Shown here: positions 1 through 9,513 of the stretch, in pieces
How positions within the stretch are numbered: position 1 is the first letter of the stretch
Layout of the letters: every line of letters starts with the position of its first letter
Origin: PALSA-1296 sp037143335
GTDB taxonomy: Bacteria > Bacteroidota > Ignavibacteria > Palsa-1295
Assembly: GCA_037143335.1 (NCBI GenBank)
Contig: JBAWZA010000006.1
Span: forward strand, 1-64,000
Direction: 5' to 3'
Length of the DNA: 64,000 nucleotides
Notes under the pieces: generated by a model
What the model was told of the DNA's origin: nothing
Seen by the model: the letters and a program-made list of their open reading frames with translations, nothing else
Database searches by the model: none
Made by a program: the position numbers and the translations under genes

Positions 1-1
1 G

Positions 2-130
2 AGTCTGCTTCGTTTATCTTGGAAAGATAAGACCAAAAGAGTACGAGAACAATTTGCAGCGGCTATTCTTCGGATCTTCCAAGATCGAAGGATACCCGTT
101 AATTTTTTCCCCAATCAAAATCGAGAATAA
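2..130 (+). CDS. C-terminal end of an unidentified protein (partial, left edge)
   Basis: Reading from base 2 gives 42 uninterrupted codons that end in TAA four bases before the start of the next gene. The peptide is charged and helical in character, with a run rich in Lys, Arg and Glu followed by IPVNFFPNQNRE. I do not recognise a family. A second frame from base 3 is also open here and runs into the next gene. I prefer this frame because the next gene has a clear signal peptide start at 135. The tight spacing suggests the two genes are co-transcribed. The missing upstream sequence would settle it. Confidence 0.4.
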   Translation, partial: SLLRLSWKDKTKRVREQFAAAILRIFQDRRIPVNFFPNQNRE

Positions 131-134
131 CGTT

Positions 135-2420
135 ATGAAAAAAAATATACTTCTCTTGATCACATTGCTTTTCTCCGCCCCAGCGCTCGGGCAGGATATC
201 TACTGGCACCAAACAAGCGGACCAATAGCGGGTACTGTGAAAGATATGACTGTAGATTCTGCTGGACGACTGTTTGTGTGGACGTCTGGTAGCGGCGTGT
301 TTAAGAGCACTAATAATGGACAAAGTTGGGAGTTATTTAACAATGGCCTGCCAAAGTCTCAGGCATATTTAGGAGCGGCTACAAAGTCGGGTTGGTTGAT
401 TATGACAAATAGTGCAGCCGATGCTCAAGTATTCAGACTTAATCTGAATAATCCTAATCCGAGTTGGGAGGATATTACTCCTTTCGGAGATACTCAATCA
501 TTAGTGATTAATGACATCCTCGCCGACCCTAGCGATGGGCGTATCTATATCGCCGCTGGTACAAAAGGCGTCCTACGTTCCGACGATACGGGGAAGTCTT
601 GGATTTCATTCGGTAAAATATCTGACACCGTTGATGCAAAACTGCCGCTGACCGTTGATGAGGTTTCTTTACTACTCTCATCTGATGGTAATGGAAAATT
701 ATACTTAGCGATGGGTGTCTATGGTGCTATCTATGAATCTAGCGATAAGGCAGCACACTGGAAACGTCTTCCGGCTCGGACACCAACTGGCCGTAAAACT
801 ATACTTTCATTCGTTGCACTCCCGAACGGGAACTTGGTACTTGGTACACGCCAGAAAAATTTTAGCGTCGGTGGTTATATCTTCCTTTCGAAAGATAATG
901 CTACCACCTGGATAGAAAAATATCAACGACCTGTCAATACTGAAGAAAAGAAAGACAACGTAGATAAACTCATCTATGCCCCTGCCACACATACAGTCTA
1001 TGCAAATGCCCACGGTCCTACACTTCGCTCTCTTGATTATGGAGAGACCTGGATTCCGATGGACTCTGACAAAAGAGGTGATGAAGTATTCTCGATGGCA
1101 GCAAGCGGGAATGAAATTTTCCAACTCTGCGAACCAGATGGTGTTTTTGTATCAAGCAATAGTGGTGGAACATGGGATGAGAAGAACAATGGGATATTAG
1201 CCCAGTACATGTGGGGGATAGCGATGAATTCGAAGCAAACCATTTTTGCAGTTACCGAGTATGGTTTATGGGCATCGAGTAATAACGGTGATGCTTGGGA
1301 GCACAAGCCTGAGTATGGTGAAGATTACAACCCGAGTGTGTTTGTTGACCGTAAGGATAATATCTACGTCGGTACAAATAAGGGGCTCTACCGTTCGCGA
1401 GATAACGGAGATCATCTTGATAGGATAATTTTTCACGTAAGTACCTCGTCAAGTGATTCACTCAACATCATCAACCAGGTAGGGGACAATCCTGATGGCA
1501 AACTCTATTGCGCAACGAACGACCCGACGATCGGTTTTCTTGTTTCACCCGATGAAGGTGATCATTGGTCGAAGGTAGTTGTGCCTTTAGCAGAAAAAGA
1601 ATTAATAACTGCTTTTGCTTTTGCCCATGACACGATTCTCCTTTCATCGAGTCGCATTGGTCAGTCAAATTTCTTCCGTTCGATCGATAACGGCAATAGC
1701 TATATACAAATCCCAAGCGATGGTCAATTTGTCTCTTCGCAGACGAGAATCCATCCAGATGGCTCTTACTTGGCACTTGAGTTCGGACGTGCCGGTGGTG
1801 TTTATCGCGCACTTCCCGTATCGAATGAAGATACCCTTCGGTGGATAAAAATATTTCCACCCGTCGATCAAAGAGCGCAATTTATCAATACCATATACTA
1901 TTATCTCAAGGTAGATCTAAGTGGTAATATCGTCTTATGTACAGACAGCGGAATGTATCGGACAAAAAAAGGAGACTTCAGCAACTGGTATTCTGTGAGT
2001 GAGGGACTTTCCGCACATGATGTGCCAGGACATTTTATTACATGCGTCGGAGTCGTTGAAAATCCGATCTCGCATGTATTTTTTGCTGCATCACACGGAC
2101 TCGGCGTTTTCAAGAGTATTCCGAACCTCGGAGTACGTTCAAATAACGTGTCACCAATTTCAATTTCTCCATTGCAGACCAACCCGAATCCTTTCCAAAC
2201 TCGGACTACGATCACCTTCACGCTGAAAGACCGCGACATAATCTCCGTCGGTGTTTATGATATATTGGGACGTAAGGTCGCGACTGTGTTCGATGGATTT
2301 AAGGAAGCTGGATATGCAACAATTCCATTTGATGCCGCTTCACTTCCGACGGGTGATTACCAAATTATTCTACGTGGCTCCGAGGGCGTGATCAGTACTT
2401 GGGTGAATCACCTGAGATAA
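135..2420 (+). CDS. Secreted BNR-type beta-propeller protein with T9SS C-terminal sorting domain
   Basis: A 761-residue secreted protein. The start at 135 is chosen because MKKNILLLITLLFSAPALGQ is a textbook signal peptide; a start at 54 would bury it. The body has repeated short motifs such as GVFKSTNNGQSWE, GVLRSDDTGKSW and GLWASSNNGDAWE, the Asp-box/BNR signature of sialidase or VPS10-like propeller blades. The last 75 or so residues contain NPNPF, VYDILGRKV and LPTGDYQI, typical of a type A sorting domain of type IX secretion. The protein is therefore probably exported across the outer membrane and anchored or released there. No catalytic residues are recognised; a surface binding or adhesive role is a guess. 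Confidence 0.85.
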   Translation: MKKNILLLITLLFSAPALGQDIYWHQTSGPIAGTVKDMTVDSAGRLFVWTSGSGVFKSTNNGQSWELFNNGLPKSQAYLGAATKSGWLIMTNSAADAQVFRLNLNNPNPSWEDITPFGDTQSLVINDILADPSDGRIYIAAGTKGVLRSDDTGKSWISFGKISDTVDAKLPLTVDEVSLLLSSDGNGKLYLAMGVYGAIYESSDKAAHWKRLPARTPTGRKTILSFVALPNGNLVLGTRQKNFSVGGYIFLSKDNATTWIEKYQRPVNTEEKKDNVDKLIYAPATHTVYANAHGPTLRSLDYGETWIPMDSDKRGDEVFSMAASGNEIFQLCEPDGVFVSSNSGGTWDEKNNGILAQYMWGIAMNSKQTIFAVTEYGLWASSNNGDAWEHKPEYGEDYNPSVFVDRKDNIYVGTNKGLYRSRDNGDHLDRIIFHVSTSSSDSLNIINQVGDNPDGKLYCATNDPTIGFLVSPDEGDHWSKVVVPLAEKELITAFAFAHDTILLSSSRIGQSNFFRSIDNGNSYIQIPSDGQFVSSQTRIHPDGSYLALEFGRAGGVYRALPVSNEDTLRWIKIFPPVDQRAQFINTIYYYLKVDLSGNIVLCTDSGMYRTKKGDFSNWYSVSEGLSAHDVPGHFITCVGVVENPISHVFFAASHGLGVFKSIPNLGVRSNNVSPISISPLQTNPNPFQTRTTITFTLKDRDIISVGVYDILGRKVATVFDGFKEAGYATIPFDAASLPTGDYQIILRGSEGVISTWVNHLR

Positions 2421-2432
2421 TATTCGCGGGAG

Positions 2433-3377
2433 TCATAGTTTGTTCATCAGAGAAAGAGCATCGTTATACTCGCCGATGAGGCGTTTCACAACCTCATCGG
2501 CAGTAATGATGTCTTTAATCAGCCCTGACGATTGTCCCATCTCAAGTTCTCCTTGTTCGGTATCGCCTTCAAAAATGCCGTGCATCTCACGCTTCTTTCC
2601 GAGTAATAACATTTCTTCATCTTTACTTGCTCCGTTTGCTTGAACATATAAAGCCTCAATGGCGAAAGCATTTTTCTTTAATCTCACCGGAGCAACTTTT
2701 TTCAACGTCAAGACTGTGGCTGTGTCATCTGCGCTAATTACAGCCTGCTTATAGTTTTCATGCGCGCTGGACTCGAAGGTAGCGGCGAAGCGAGTTCCGA
2801 TCTGAACCGCTTGCGCACCGAGAGAAAGAGCGGCAAGCATCTGCCTGCCATCGGCAATTCCACCCGCCGCAATCACCGGAATTTTCACAGCATCCACTAC
2901 TTGGGGCACAAGGCAAAGGGTCGTTACTTCATCAATGCCGTTATGCCCACCTGCCTCGAACCCTTCCGCTACGACAGCATCACATCCGGCAGCTTCCGCT
3001 TTTCGTGCATGTTTCACACTCGCAACAACATGCACGAGGTAGCAACCTGCATCCTTAAATTTTTTGGCATGAATGTTCGGGTTACCTGCGCTGGTGAAAA
3101 CGATACGGATTCCTTCTTCGATTGTGACTTCGATAAGGTGTTCGACATCGCCGCGCATCAGTGGGATATTCACTCCTACCAGATTAGCTACTTCTGTTGA
3201 CTTTACTTTTTGAATATGCTCTCGGAGCAATTCTGGCTTCATAGAGCCTGCACCAATGAGTCCCAATGCACCTGCTCTGGCTGATGCGACCGCTAATTTC
3301 CACCCGCTGGTCCAGACCATTCCGGCTTGGATGATCGGGTAGCGAATGCCGAGTTGTTCCGTAAGTTGTGTCTTCAT
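2433..3377 (-). CDS. Nitronate monooxygenase / 2-nitropropane dioxygenase family FMN protein
   Basis: A 314-residue TIM-barrel flavoprotein. It opens with LGIRYPIIQAGM, contains the EGFEAGGHNG segment that holds the family's catalytic His, and has the FMN phosphate-binding stretch GGIADGRQMLAALSLGAQAV followed by QIGTRF. The family oxidises alkyl nitronates such as propionate-3-nitronate with O2. Close relatives include FabK enoyl-ACP reductase, so a fatty-acid role cannot be excluded, but the His region favours nitronate monooxygenase. It is convergent with the preceding secreted protein (12 bases between the genes) and divergent from the propeller gene at 3446, so it is probably monocistronic. 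Confidence 0.85.
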   Translation of the reverse strand: MKTQLTEQLGIRYPIIQAGMVWTSGWKLAVASARAGALGLIGAGSMKPELLREHIQKVKSTEVANLVGVNIPLMRGDVEHLIEVTIEEGIRIVFTSAGNPNIHAKKFKDAGCYLVHVVASVKHARKAEAAGCDAVVAEGFEAGGHNGIDEVTTLCLVPQVVDAVKIPVIAAGGIADGRQMLAALSLGAQAVQIGTRFAATFESSAHENYKQAVISADDTATVLTLKKVAPVRLKKNAFAIEALYVQANGASKDEEMLLLGKKREMHGIFEGDTEQGELEMGQSSGLIKDIITADEVVKRLIGEYNDALSLMNKL

Positions 3378-3445
3378 AGCATCAAAAATACGACAGAAAT
3401 CCGTCAGAACTAAAAGAGCGAATTCAGTTTGATTCTTATTTTGTT

Positions 3446-4375
3446 ATGAAATCCGTGAAAACGATTTATATTTTTCTCATATTCCTTACGCTCGGCAACA
3501 CTCTTCGCGCCCAAACAAAGTGGCAAACCCAAGTTGCTCCGTCACTGCGACACCTCTACGGACTTTACTTTACTGACGAAATGACTGGTACAGTATGTGG
3601 CTTAGCTGGGACAGTGTCGCATACAACAAATGGTGGCGAAAATTGGACAGACTGTAATTCAGGAGTTACGAACCAACTTCGAGGAGTGAGTATGACCTCA
3701 GTGACAAACGGTTTTGTTGTTGGCAGAGACGGGATGATCCTCCACACCACGGATAGCGGTGTTAACTGGAAGGAACAACATGCCCCATCAAAATTGCAAC
3801 CCTTGCTTGCCACATATTTTCTGGACTCACTGCGCGGATTCGCAGTAGGGTGGTACGGCACAATCATTCATACTACCGATGGTGGTGAACATTGGGAATT
3901 ACAAAAAACAGACGTGACCACATTCTTGCGCTGTGTTGTCTTTGTCAATGAATCGGTCGGAATAATTGTCGGCGAAAAGGGGACTTTGCTTCGTACAACC
4001 AATGGCGGAAAAGTTTGGAGTTTGATCGAGAGTGAAACGACAGAAAACCTGACGGGAGCTTCGTTTGTATCGAACCTCATCGTTATTGCCGTAGGCGAAA
4101 ATGGAACCCTCGTTCGGTCAACTGACGGTGGCAAACGGTGGCAATGTGTTGAGAGTCACCAGAAAAATAACCTACGAGGAGTGTCCTTTAAAGGGAACAT
4201 CGGTTCAGCCGTCGGTGAGAATGGTACAATCCTCACTTCAAAAGATGCAGGAGTTTCTTGGAGCGATGAAAGTTCGATTGATAAGACCCATTTGCTCGCA
4301 GTTCAACAAATCACTCCTCACGTTGCCGTAGCAATTGGACTCAATGGCACCATTCTTCGGAAATCAAGTAAATAA
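3446..4375 (+). CDS. Secreted YCF48-like seven-bladed beta-propeller protein
   Basis: A 309-residue protein with signal peptide MKSVKTIYIFLIFLTLGNTL followed by RAQ. Seven repeats of about 40 residues follow, each built as G-x-V-G-x-x-G-T-I-L-x-T-T-D-G-G-x-x-W, for example VGENGTLVRSTDGGKRW. This is the YCF48/photosystem II stability factor HCF136-like repeat, common in secreted Bacteroidota proteins that have nothing to do with photosynthesis. Unlike the gene at 135 it has no T9SS sorting domain, so it is expected in the periplasm or outer membrane. The number of repeats matches a closed seven-bladed propeller. Function unknown. Confidence 0.85.
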   Translation: MKSVKTIYIFLIFLTLGNTLRAQTKWQTQVAPSLRHLYGLYFTDEMTGTVCGLAGTVSHTTNGGENWTDCNSGVTNQLRGVSMTSVTNGFVVGRDGMILHTTDSGVNWKEQHAPSKLQPLLATYFLDSLRGFAVGWYGTIIHTTDGGEHWELQKTDVTTFLRCVVFVNESVGIIVGEKGTLLRTTNGGKVWSLIESETTENLTGASFVSNLIVIAVGENGTLVRSTDGGKRWQCVESHQKNNLRGVSFKGNIGSAVGENGTILTSKDAGVSWSDESSIDKTHLLAVQQITPHVAVAIGLNGTILRKSSK

Positions 4376-4440
4376 ATGGCGGACGTTTTTACTCAACCTG
4401 TTGTTCTAAAAGACTATACCAGAAAGCTACAAACGACTTA

Positions 4441-6072
4441 ATGAGTGACGAAAGAATGACCTCAAACGAGGGACTAAACGAAGGCGAAGCCTCCGCAGGT
4501 GCTATCCCACCTCCCGTGCGTGATATTATCGCTGAACGAATGGCTCAGCGGATGCAAAAGGCTGATTCCGCTCCTGCTCAAGAATTATCATTCCCAGAGC
4601 CGCATCGTAGTGAAATGCCAGATGTAAGCGAACCGATTTCCAGCGCGCCAACAGAAGCAACACCGGAGATTGAGAGCCAGGTAGAGGTAGAGACTGCGCC
4701 TTCTCCGTTAATTCTGACCCTTGCCAAGACAACTGAGTCACTTGAGACAACTCCGCCGACTTCGGAGCCGCGCGAGAGAAGAAATGGTCGGGATAGAGGA
4801 CGCAACCGCGATCGCGATGACAAGCGCCCAGCTCGCGAGCCTCGCACTGAGATTGCAGCTGATGCTACAACGACCGCACAACCTCAGACACAACAACCCA
4901 GACCTAGACAAGAACGACCAGCTAGACCCGAACGCAGCGAAAGAAACGTACGTCCTGAACGGACTGAGAGACCTGAGCGTAAAGATCAAGCAGAACGTCC
5001 CACACGCGAGGCAAAACCAACAGTACCAAAAACTTCTGAGAACGCATTCAGTCGCGCTAGGTCTTTGGCTTCGAAGCTCGGAGTTTCTATTGTTATTCCG
5101 CTTTATAACGAGGAAGATTCGTTACGCGAATTAACCGCCGCACTCCGTGAGGAGCTTTTCAGACTCTGTGATAATAATTACGAGATCATCTACATCAACG
5201 ATGGCTCGACTGATCGGTCAGCAGATATTTTACGTGATATTGTAGCAGGAACATCGAAAGTCTCAACACTTACATTCCGGAGCAACCGCGGAAAATCCGA
5301 TGGGCTTAGCGTTGGCTTCAAAGAAGCTCGTTACGGCATCGTTGTCACAATGGACGCCGATCTTCAGGATGATCCAAAAGAATTAGTGAATCTGATTGCG
5401 AAGTTAGACGAGGGATTCGATCTCGTTTCAGGTTGGAAAAAGAAACGGAATGATCCAATCTCAAAAACTGCACCTTCGAAATTATTCAACGCGGTTACAA
5501 GTACATTCAGCGGAATAAAGCTCCATGATTTTAATTGTGGACTCAAAGCATACCGCAAGCAGGTTACCGATGCATTAGATGTGTATGGGGAATTACATCG
5601 CTACTTACCTGCTCTTGCTCATTGGCAAGGATTCAGGGTTACAGAAATTCCTGTACTTCACCATCCACGCAGATTCGGGAAATCAAAATTTGGATCAAGT
5701 CGCTTTTTCAAAGGATTTTTAGATTTATTAACTATTGTGTTTACAAACCGTTACGGCAAACGCCCGCTTCATTTATTTGGTACGATCGGCATGGTACTGA
5801 CCATGATTGGTCTTGGCATAAATGTGTATGTAAGTTTCGAGTGGGCAAAAGGGATACCGCTTTCCAATCGTCCGATTTTACTACTCGGGATTTTATTGAT
5901 GATGGTCGGCGTCCAACTCATTTCAATCGGCTTGCTTGGTGAGATGATTGTCAAGAATGCCGCGAAAACTCATGATGTTCCATTCATCAAAGACAAACGC
6001 AAGCCACGTCCACCAAGACCTGGTGAAGATCGTCCTGAAAGAAGAAGAGGGAATCCACCGAACCGTCCGTAA
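4441..6072 (+). CDS. GT2 glycosyltransferase (DPM1/ArnC-like) with long disordered N-terminus
   Basis: A 543-residue protein in three parts. Residues 1-205 are low complexity, rich in Pro, Glu, Arg and Gln and probably unfolded. Residues 214-430 form a GT-A domain starting SIVIPLYNEEDSL, with DGSTDRS, the metal-binding MDADLQDDP and the family motif FNCGLKAY. Residues 440-510 hold two membrane segments, followed by a basic Pro-rich tail. The GT-A plus two-helix layout is that of dolichyl- or undecaprenyl-phosphate sugar synthases (DPM1, ArnC, GtrB). The two-base gap to the GT9 gene at 6075 indicates one operon for envelope glycan assembly. The disordered head is absent from ordinary family members. 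Confidence 0.88.
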   Translation: MSDERMTSNEGLNEGEASAGAIPPPVRDIIAERMAQRMQKADSAPAQELSFPEPHRSEMPDVSEPISSAPTEATPEIESQVEVETAPSPLILTLAKTTESLETTPPTSEPRERRNGRDRGRNRDRDDKRPAREPRTEIAADATTTAQPQTQQPRPRQERPARPERSERNVRPERTERPERKDQAERPTREAKPTVPKTSENAFSRARSLASKLGVSIVIPLYNEEDSLRELTAALREELFRLCDNNYEIIYINDGSTDRSADILRDIVAGTSKVSTLTFRSNRGKSDGLSVGFKEARYGIVVTMDADLQDDPKELVNLIAKLDEGFDLVSGWKKKRNDPISKTAPSKLFNAVTSTFSGIKLHDFNCGLKAYRKQVTDALDVYGELHRYLPALAHWQGFRVTEIPVLHHPRRFGKSKFGSSRFFKGFLDLLTIVFTNRYGKRPLHLFGTIGMVLTMIGLGINVYVSFEWAKGIPLSNRPILLLGILLMMVGVQLISIGLLGEMIVKNAAKTHDVPFIKDKRKPRPPRPGEDRPERRRGNPPNRP

Positions 6073-6074
6073 GC

Positions 6075-7157
6075 ATGAGCGGTACCGGCCTAATCATTCA
6101 CACCGATTGTCGCCACTTCCGTGGCGATATTCCATGCAAGCCGAATAAAGATTTCGGTGTGCATTGTAGTGATTGCAGCTACTTTGATCCTATCAAGGAG
6201 AACATCCTGATTATCAAACTCGGTGCAGCTGGCGATGTCCTCCGTACAACCCCACTCCTCCATAGACTCAAAGTATTACACCCACAGGCTCGCATCTGGT
6301 GGCTTACGCTTTCTCCAGAGTTAGTACCAACCTCTCATGTTGATCGCATCTTAAAATGGAGCACTGAAAATTTGGAATTGCTCGGAGAAATTGATTTTTC
6401 GTTACTCATTAATTTAGACAAAGATCACCATGCCTGTGCACTTGCCAATCGCCTCGAAGCCTCTGAGAAGTTAGGATTTTTGCTTAGTCCAAATGGCGTC
6501 ACCGTGCCAGCGAATAGCGATGCGTTAGGAAAATATGAGACAGGTATCTTTGATGACGTAAGCATTGCAAATAAGAAGTCCTACCCGGAAGAATTATTCC
6601 AAGTCTGCGGGTACGAATTTTTCGGCGAAAAATATATTATTGATGCTCCCGTTGAGCACAAGTTCGATGGACTTGATATCACTCGTCCGATTGTAGGGAT
6701 GAACACTGGTGCTGGCATGAGATGGACATCGCGGCTATGGTCAACAGAGAGCTGGGCAGCGCTTGCGAGAGAACTTGATAAAAAAGGATACAATGTGGTG
6801 TTACTCGGAGGTCCTGATGAAGATGGACGTAATAAAGAGATCCAAACACTTTCTGGTGGCTCGGCACAATATCTCGGATATTTTCCGCTCAAGACATTTA
6901 TCTCGCTCGTGAATAAATGTGATACAATTATTTCTGGCGTGACGATGGCATTTCATATTGCCGTGGCGCTCGAGAAAAAAATCGTACTCATTAATAATAT
7001 TTTTAATAAGTACGAGTTCGGCGATTTGTATGGTCTCGGCAAAGTGGTTGAACCTGATAATCCCTGCCAGTGCTACTTCCGAGGCACATGTATCAATAAG
7101 GAGTACTTCTGTTTAGACCACCTTCCTGTCGGAAAAGTATTGCAAGAGGTTCGCTAA
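6075..7157 (+). CDS. GT9 (heptosyltransferase-like) glycosyltransferase with Cys-rich ends
   Basis: A 360-residue protein. The Rossmann core begins near residue 44 with ILIIKLGAAGDVLRTTPLL, the ADP-heptose:LPS heptosyltransferase signature, and the C-terminal half has GAGMRWTSRLWSTESWAAL and VVLLGGPDEDGR for donor-sugar binding. Unusually, residues 12-34 carry four cysteines (C12, C21, C31, C34) arranged as a possible metal site, and the C-terminus has four more (NPCQCYFRGTCINKEYFC). It follows the GT2 gene directly and ends exactly against the convergent helicase gene. Likely role: addition of a sugar to LPS core or a related surface glycan. The acceptor cannot be told from sequence. Confidence 0.85.
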   Translation: MSGTGLIIHTDCRHFRGDIPCKPNKDFGVHCSDCSYFDPIKENILIIKLGAAGDVLRTTPLLHRLKVLHPQARIWWLTLSPELVPTSHVDRILKWSTENLELLGEIDFSLLINLDKDHHACALANRLEASEKLGFLLSPNGVTVPANSDALGKYETGIFDDVSIANKKSYPEELFQVCGYEFFGEKYIIDAPVEHKFDGLDITRPIVGMNTGAGMRWTSRLWSTESWAALARELDKKGYNVVLLGGPDEDGRNKEIQTLSGGSAQYLGYFPLKTFISLVNKCDTIISGVTMAFHIAVALEKKIVLINNIFNKYEFGDLYGLGKVVEPDNPCQCYFRGTCINKEYFCLDHLPVGKVLQEVR

Positions 7158-9437
7158 TTACAGTACCTTCAAGTTCGCAAATTTCAGCATGAGATTTTTC
7201 TTTCCTTGTCTTTGGAAATCAACAACTGCTTTTGCCTTGTCTCCTTTGCCTGATATTTCAATAATTCTGCCTTCACCAAAAATTTCATGGTGAACCTTCG
7301 TACCTCTTTTGAGTGAACCCGATGGGGAGTCTATTTGGGAGTATGATTCGGATGAACTTGACTGATCGTACGGATTAAATTCGTGGCGCGGAGTTTTCCG
7401 TGCACTAAACACTCGTTCGCCATCACCGCGAGGTTTGAACAAGCTTGAGTTGAAGACGTCCTCGCGTAAAGCTGCGGTATCGCGTCCGCTAACTTTACTT
7501 CCGTAGCTTGTCGTTAACTCCGTTGCACCTGATTCCGAAATTTCCTGAATAAAGCGCGAAGGGACGGCTGACGTATAATCCCCATACTTCAATCTATTCC
7601 GAGCGTAGAGAATAAAACATTTCTTCATCGCACGAGTGATGCCAACATACATCAAGCGACGCTCTTCTTCGATGGAAAAATCGCTAAAGCTTGTATTTGG
7701 ATTAGGAAATAATCCTTCTTCGAGACCTGTGAGAAAGACCACTGCGAACTCCAAGCCTTTGGCGGCATGGAGGGTCATCAGCGTGACTACATTTTTCGAT
7801 CCATCAACTTTATCCACGTCACTCATCAGTGATATCTCCTCGAGGAAAGATTCTACTGTTGCTTCTTCCTTATCTTGGAAATACTCGGTGATAGCAGAAA
7901 GAAACTCACGTACGTTTTCATAACGAACAAGAGACTCAGGAGTATTTTCTAATTTTAATTCTATGAGGATTCCCGTTTCGTCTATCAGCGATCGAAGCAA
8001 CTCGCCGGGTGAAAGCTCTGCTCGAAGTGCAGAATACTTTTGAATCAATTCAGCGAATGCTTTGAGTTTGCCTGCGGACTTAGGCGAGAGATTCGGAATA
8101 AACTCAGGCGTGCCCATCACTTCGAGTAGCGTGGTATTCCGTTCACGTGCAAACTGAGTGAGTTTTAATAACGTCGCCTCGCCGATTCCGCGAGCAGGGA
8201 AATTGATGACTCTTAACAAACTCTCCGCATCGGCAGGATTGACAATCAATCTGATGTATGCAAGGCAATCCTTAATTTCTTTTCGTTTATAAAATGCTAT
8301 ACCTCCGATAATCGTGTAAGGAATTCCTTGTCTTCTGAAAGCATCTTCAATTGCACGACTTTGTGCGTTGGTGCGATAGAGTACGGCAAATTGTGAGAGC
8401 GTGTATTTTTCTTTTCGAATTTCATCCTCTATGGTGCGGACGATCGTCGAGCCTTCTTCGCGCTCATCCGAACACTCCATAATGCGAACAAGCTCGCCTT
8501 TTACATTCTTCGTAAAAAGTGTTTTCGGGATTTGTCCTTTATTATTTTTGATCAGCGTGTCGGCAACTGCAAGAATATGACCAGTTGAGCGATAGTTCTG
8601 CTCAAGTCGGTAGAGATTTGCGTTCGGATAATCGCGTTCAAAGTCCAGAATATTTTTAATGTCTGCCCCGCGAAAAGCATAAATGCTCTGCGCATCATCG
8701 CCAACAACAGTGAGGTTGTTATGAACTGCGGAGAGCAATTTTACGATCATATACTGTGCTCGGTTTGTGTCTTGATACTCATCAACGAGCACATATCGAA
8801 ACTTGTGTTGATATGATTCAAGCACCTCAGTATGACGAACGAAAAGCTCAATTGTCTTAATGAGCAGATCATCAAAGTCCATCGCATTTGCAGACTTGAG
8901 CTGCTTGATATACTCTGCGTAAATCTCCGCTACTTTTTCAGAAAAGAAGTCACGTGCGGTGAGTGCGTAATCCTCTGGAGATATAAGCTGATTTTTAGCA
9001 CTTGAAATCCTGCTGCGAACTGCATTCGGATTTGTTTGGTCACGAGGAATCCGCAATTCCTCCATGATATGCTTGATGAGTGAGAGTGAATCATCGGAAT
9101 CGTAAATGCTAAAGCTTTTGGTGTAGCCCAGTAACTCGGCATGACGGCGGAGCATTCGGGCGAAGACGGAATGAAATGTCCCCATCCATAAATCATGGGT
9201 TGAGTCTTCGCCTAAGAGGTTGGCGATTCTCTCCTTCATTTCACCAGCGGCTTTATTGGTGAATGTCAACGAGAGGATTTCCCACGGGCGTATGCCTTGC
9301 TCGAGCAAATACGCTATGCGAGTAGTAAGTACGCGAGTTTTTCCTGATCCAGCACCGGCGATAATCATCGTCGGTCCATCTGAACCGGTGACAGCAGCTG
9401 ACTGTGCAGGATTCAATCCCTGTAAAAGTTTTGACAT
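7158..9437 (-). CDS. pcrA: ATP-dependent DNA helicase PcrA/UvrD
   Basis: A 759-residue superfamily 1A helicase. Motifs in order: LNPAQSAAV (Q motif), IIAGAGSGKTRVLTTR (Walker A, about residues 25-40), DEYQDTNRAQY (motif II), GDDAQSIYAFRGAD (III), EQNYRST (IV), TLHAAKGLEF (V) and EERRLMYVGITRA (VI). The last 60 residues form the Tudor-like domain (VHHEIFGEGRIIEI) that in PcrA/UvrD contacts RNA polymerase. Family roles are unwinding in nucleotide excision and mismatch repair and removal of stalled polymerase or RecA. It lies at the downstream end of the envelope gene run with 76 bases before it, so it may have its own promoter. Its stop codon abuts that of the GT9 gene. Confidence 0.95.
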   Translation of the reverse strand: MSKLLQGLNPAQSAAVTGSDGPTMIIAGAGSGKTRVLTTRIAYLLEQGIRPWEILSLTFTNKAAGEMKERIANLLGEDSTHDLWMGTFHSVFARMLRRHAELLGYTKSFSIYDSDDSLSLIKHIMEELRIPRDQTNPNAVRSRISSAKNQLISPEDYALTARDFFSEKVAEIYAEYIKQLKSANAMDFDDLLIKTIELFVRHTEVLESYQHKFRYVLVDEYQDTNRAQYMIVKLLSAVHNNLTVVGDDAQSIYAFRGADIKNILDFERDYPNANLYRLEQNYRSTGHILAVADTLIKNNKGQIPKTLFTKNVKGELVRIMECSDEREEGSTIVRTIEDEIRKEKYTLSQFAVLYRTNAQSRAIEDAFRRQGIPYTIIGGIAFYKRKEIKDCLAYIRLIVNPADAESLLRVINFPARGIGEATLLKLTQFARERNTTLLEVMGTPEFIPNLSPKSAGKLKAFAELIQKYSALRAELSPGELLRSLIDETGILIELKLENTPESLVRYENVREFLSAITEYFQDKEEATVESFLEEISLMSDVDKVDGSKNVVTLMTLHAAKGLEFAVVFLTGLEEGLFPNPNTSFSDFSIEEERRLMYVGITRAMKKCFILYARNRLKYGDYTSAVPSRFIQEISESGATELTTSYGSKVSGRDTAALREDVFNSSLFKPRGDGERVFSARKTPRHEFNPYDQSSSSESYSQIDSPSGSLKRGTKVHHEIFGEGRIIEISGKGDKAKAVVDFQRQGKKNLMLKFANLKVL

Positions 9438-9513
9438 TGGAGAGTGCTAACAAAAACTCTGTTGCGAAAATAACATCATATTCTCTTGCAACGCATTTTT
9501 TTTTTAGAATAGT

